From contig JBJHCR010000072.1 of the NCBI GenBank assembly GCA_050486105.1, positions 1 through 22,494 on the forward strand: 22,494 nt of DNA, read 5' to 3'. How positions within the stretch are numbered: the stretch's first letter is position 1; each line of letters opens with the position of its first letter. The translations under genes were made by a program, and so were the position numbers. Positions 20,031-22,494 of this stretch are shown here, one piece after another. Origin of the DNA: JAEXNA01 sp050486105 (GTDB lineage: Bacteria > Vulcanimicrobiota > Xenobia > Xenobiales > JADMJV01). The notes below the pieces were generated by a model. The model had not been told where the DNA came from and made no database searches. It saw only the letters and a program-made list of their open reading frames with translations.

Positions 20031-21053
20031 GTGTCCGAAGGAAAAATCGTTACTCTCACCCGCCATATCCTTGAAGAGCAGGCAAAGCATCCTGAATCTC
20101 GTGGGGCTTTTTCCTCTATCCTGTATGACCTGACCTTGGCTATTAAGATCATCTCGCGGGAAGTGAATAAAGCTGGATTAGTCAACATCCTTGGCTCCAC
20201 CAACGACAGCAACGTTCACGGAGAACGGGTCATGAAGCTCGACCGCTTCGCCGACGACCGGATCTTCAAGGCTATGGATCACGGCGGCCACCTCTGCTGC
20301 ATGGCCAGCGAAGAGTGCGAAAACCTGATCAAAATCCCTGCACGTTTCGAAAAAGGTGACTACGTCCTGGTTTTTGATCCTCTGGATGGCTCGTCCAACA
20401 TCGACAAGAACGTTTCTATCGGAACGATCTTTGCGCTCTTCCGCCGAGTCACCGAAGGAGGAGGGGACGGAACCCTGGCTGACGCCTTGCAACCTGGAAT
20501 CAAGCAGGTTGCCGCCGGCTACGCCATATTTGGCTCTTCCACCATGCTGGTGTATACCGCAGGCAACGGAGTTCACGGCTTTACTCTGGACCCATCCGTA
20601 GGTGAGTTTCTCTTGTCTCACGAGAATATCACTTGCCCCAACAAGGGCAAGACCTACAGCGCAAATGAGGGCTATTTCAACTTTTGGGATGAAGGGACCA
20701 GGAAATTCGTTTCCTATCTCAAGGAGATCGATTCCGGGACCGACCGCCCCTATTCCCATCGCTATATCGGCTCGTTGGTGGCGGACTTCCACCGCAATCT
20801 CCTCACCGGGGGGATCTTTCTCTACCCCACCGACTGGAGAGACCCGGACGATCCCAAGCCCAAGATCAGATTGCTTTACGAAGCCGCACCCTTGGCCTTC
20901 ATCGCCGAACAAGCAGGAGGGCTAGCGACTACGGGAGATGAGCGTATCATGGAGATCACTCCGACCTCCCTTCACCAGCGGGTGCCCATCATCGTGGGAA
21001 GCCGCTGGGAAGTCGAAAAATACATCGAATTCTATCAGAAATACAAAGGTTGA
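20031..21053 (+). CDS. fbp: Fructose-1,6-bisphosphatase class I
   Basis: 340 residues, full length for the family. It hydrolyses fructose-1,6-bisphosphate to fructose-6-phosphate in gluconeogenesis or carbon fixation. Metal-binding motifs are intact: ASEE (92-95) and FDPLDGSSNID (115-125, with D116 and D119). Substrate-binding features include GGIFLYP and the C-terminal LYEAAPLAFIAEQAGG. The GTG start at 20031 has GGAGG 5 nt upstream, and the product begins MSEGKIVTLTRHILEEQ as expected. The PIN-PhoH gene follows within 8 bp, so they are probably cotranscribed. Confidence 0.97.
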   Translation: MSEGKIVTLTRHILEEQAKHPESRGAFSSILYDLTLAIKIISREVNKAGLVNILGSTNDSNVHGERVMKLDRFADDRIFKAMDHGGHLCCMASEECENLIKIPARFEKGDYVLVFDPLDGSSNIDKNVSIGTIFALFRRVTEGGGDGTLADALQPGIKQVAAGYAIFGSSTMLVYTAGNGVHGFTLDPSVGEFLLSHENITCPNKGKTYSANEGYFNFWDEGTRKFVSYLKEIDSGTDRPYSHRYIGSLVADFHRNLLTGGIFLYPTDWRDPDDPKPKIRLLYEAAPLAFIAEQAGGLATTGDERIMEITPTSLHQRVPIIVGSRWEVEKYIEFYQKYKG

Positions 21054-21060
21054 GGTGAAC

Positions 21061-22407
21061 GTGACCGGAGAGCCGAAAGTCTACATTCTCGATACCAGCG
21101 TCTTGCTGCACCGCCCGGAAGCCATCTTCAGCTTTGGTATCAACCAGGTCGTGATCCCCATCGTGGTTCTCGATGAGCTCGATGATTTCAAACGGGGCTC
21201 ACTGGAGATCAATCGGAACGCCCGGCGAGTGATCGGGTTATTCGATGATCTGCGAAGCCGTGGCCCTATTTTCCAAGGTATCGTTTTGGACAACGGGGGC
21301 ACGCTTAAAGTCGACACCGAAGTCCGTAAGAAATCAGAGAAGCTTCTTCCTGAAGGCTTTCAAAACAGTGCCGACAACCACATCTTGGCTACCGGGGTGA
21401 GAATCAAGGACCAGACCAAAGAGCAAAAGGTTGTTCTGGTCTCCAAGGACATCAATATGCGAGTCAAGGCTGAGGCCTTAGGCCTGCTCGCTGAAGACTA
21501 TCGGGCCGACCAATTGGTGGAACCCTCGGAACTCTATACCGGTCACACCGAGGTCACCGTGCCTCAAGAGTTCATCGATAGAGTTTATCGGGAAAAGTCC
21601 CTGGTGATGAACGGCTCCTTCCCTACCGAACAGAAGTTTTACCCCAACCAGTTCCTCATGCTGGTCAGCCAAGAGTCCCCCTCCATCACCGCCTTGGGCC
21701 GATTTGATGGGCAGCAATTGGAGTTGCTCCGAGACCCTCGCCACGACATTTGGGGGATTAGGCCCTTGAATCGTGAGCAAAGGTACGCCCTGGACATCCT
21801 TCTTGACGACGACATTCCCTTGGTTACTCTGGCGGGCAAAGCCGGGACCGGAAAAACCATTCTAGCCATCGCAGCCGGCCTGCAGAAGGTGGTCAACGAC
21901 AAGACTTACCGGCGACTTTCCATCTACAGACCGGTAGTGCCCATGGGGCGTGATATCGGCTATCTTCCAGGTTCAGAGCAAGAGAAACTCGGCCCTTGGA
22001 TGCAACCGATCTTCGACAACTTGGAGTACCTCCTCAACGAGGGAGACCGCAAGTCCAAAGGCGGCAGCAAACTCGACTACCTCATCGACAGCAACGTCTT
22101 GGACATCCGCGCTCTCACCTACATTCGAGGGCGCAGCCTGCCTCACCAATTCATCATCGTCGACGAGAGTCAGAACCTCACTCCCCACGAAGTCAAGACC
22201 ATCATCACTCGAGCAGGGCACGGAACCAAGCTTATCCTTACGGGTGATCCCTATCAAATTGATTCCCCCTACCTGGACTCCACCTCCAATGGTCTAACCC
22301 ACGTGGTTGAGCGTTTTCGTGGAGAAAAGATGGCAGCTCACGTCACCCTACTCAAGGGCGAACGCTCACCTTTGGCCGAGTTGGCCTCAACCATCATGGA
22401 ACAGTGA
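21061..22407 (+). CDS. PIN-PhoH fusion ATPase (PhoH2/YlaK type)
   Basis: 448 residues from a GTG at 21061 with GAGG 5 nt upstream; a GTG at 21055 is nearly as good. Residues 1-150 are a PIN nuclease domain with acidic residues D11 (YILDTSVLL), E39, D105 and D130 (LVSKDINM). Residues about 235-445 are a PhoH ATPase: Walker A GKAGTGKT (259-266), RPVVPMGRDIGYLPG, and Walker B FIIVDES (364-370; the usual VDEAQN is VDESQN here). Proteins of this architecture are reported RNA helicases/ribonucleases, in some species part of toxin-antitoxin pairs. No antitoxin-like gene lies upstream; fbp does. A role in RNA turnover is the likely one. Confidence 0.94.
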   Translation: MTGEPKVYILDTSVLLHRPEAIFSFGINQVVIPIVVLDELDDFKRGSLEINRNARRVIGLFDDLRSRGPIFQGIVLDNGGTLKVDTEVRKKSEKLLPEGFQNSADNHILATGVRIKDQTKEQKVVLVSKDINMRVKAEALGLLAEDYRADQLVEPSELYTGHTEVTVPQEFIDRVYREKSLVMNGSFPTEQKFYPNQFLMLVSQESPSITALGRFDGQQLELLRDPRHDIWGIRPLNREQRYALDILLDDDIPLVTLAGKAGTGKTILAIAAGLQKVVNDKTYRRLSIYRPVVPMGRDIGYLPGSEQEKLGPWMQPIFDNLEYLLNEGDRKSKGGSKLDYLIDSNVLDIRALTYIRGRSLPHQFIIVDESQNLTPHEVKTIITRAGHGTKLILTGDPYQIDSPYLDSTSNGLTHVVERFRGEKMAAHVTLLKGERSPLAELASTIMEQ

Positions 22408-22440
22408 CCTAAGGATCTCCGAAAAAAGACTGGTTTTTTG

Positions 22441-22469
22441 TTGAGATTCCACCAGGAAATCCGTATACT
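22441..22469 (+). promoter_or_regulatory. Strong sigma-70-type promoter at the window end
   Basis: TTGAGA (22441-22446), 17-bp spacer, TATACT (22464-22469). A start six to seven bases past the -10 falls on or next to the ATG at 22476, suggesting a leaderless transcript. A T6 run just upstream (about 22434-22439), mirrored by A6, may help end the fbp-phoH message. Confidence 0.6.
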
Positions 22470-22475
22470 AGTGGT

Positions 22476-22494
22476 ATGACTCAAAGACTTCGCC
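22476..22494 (+). CDS. Possible gene start truncated by the window edge
   Basis: ATG followed by six further codons or part codons (MTQRLR...) runs off the window. The only support is its place directly after a strong promoter; no Shine-Dalgarno is present, so it would be leaderless. Too short to identify, and a start further downstream is equally possible. Confidence 0.3.

Noticed and set aside
1..22494. CRISPR arrays, rRNA or tRNA genes, replication origin
   Set aside because: No regularly spaced repeats, no rRNA-like sequence, no tRNA cloverleaf and no DnaA-box cluster were found by eye.

Overview
The window is bacterial, moderately GC-rich and densely coded. It has two parts: an accessory, phage-derived block on the minus strand (about 57-6106) and a housekeeping block (about 6300-22494) with genes on both strands. 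The phylum cannot be fixed from the sequence. The best lineage clue is ribosomal protein L27: its most likely start gives a 9-residue N-terminal extension ending in F|AHKKG, the layout known from Firmicutes L27 that is trimmed by the Prp protease. Other genes (YnbA/YnbB-like phospholipid enzymes, a Nudix-metallo-beta-lactamase fusion, a three-Cys endonuclease III) do not point to one group.

Accessory block. One compact minus-strand gene run reads, in transcription order: a small protein (4979-4665), an M15 peptidase likely to be an endolysin (4668-3979), a holin-LLH-tail-like protein (3909-3577), a PAS-like protein (3580-3116), a short coiled-coil protein (3129-2818), a phage tail-fibre-like protein with a duplicated C-terminal domain (2758-1688), a NifU/IscU-like Fe-S scaffold domain (1683-1288) and a radical SAM/SPASM enzyme (1306-137). 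A terminator-like hairpin follows. Overlaps of 4-19 bp and gaps of at most 69 bp suggest one operon. A zinc-ribbon/HTH protein (6106-5471) lies upstream. No capsid, terminase or integrase gene is visible. Lysis and tail genes joined to an Fe-S scaffold and a radical SAM maturase are the most unusual thing here and the best candidate for an undescribed system. The endolysin gene also contains a perfect 30-bp palindrome without a spacer.

Housekeeping block. rpmA (L27) has a clear promoter and is separated from obg by three stacked hairpins, the last a canonical terminator. The usual rplU (and prp) are not upstream of rpmA; the accessory block is there instead. Next come nth and ispH (overlapping, minus), a secreted protein of unknown function, a Bax-inhibitor-1/YccA membrane protein, a universal stress protein, a SLC13-type permease with two TrkA-C domains, and an RlmD/TrmA-type RNA methyltransferase.

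A four-gene plus-strand run follows: YnbA-like CDP-alcohol phosphatidyltransferase, YnbB-like CdsA, PlsC-type acyltransferase and a Nudix-MBL fusion. The first three form a coherent phospholipid module. The window closes with an S24/S26-fold-like protein lacking recognisable catalytic residues, class I fructose-1,6-bisphosphatase, a PIN-PhoH ATPase, and a strong promoter that ends almost on the first codon of a gene running off the edge.
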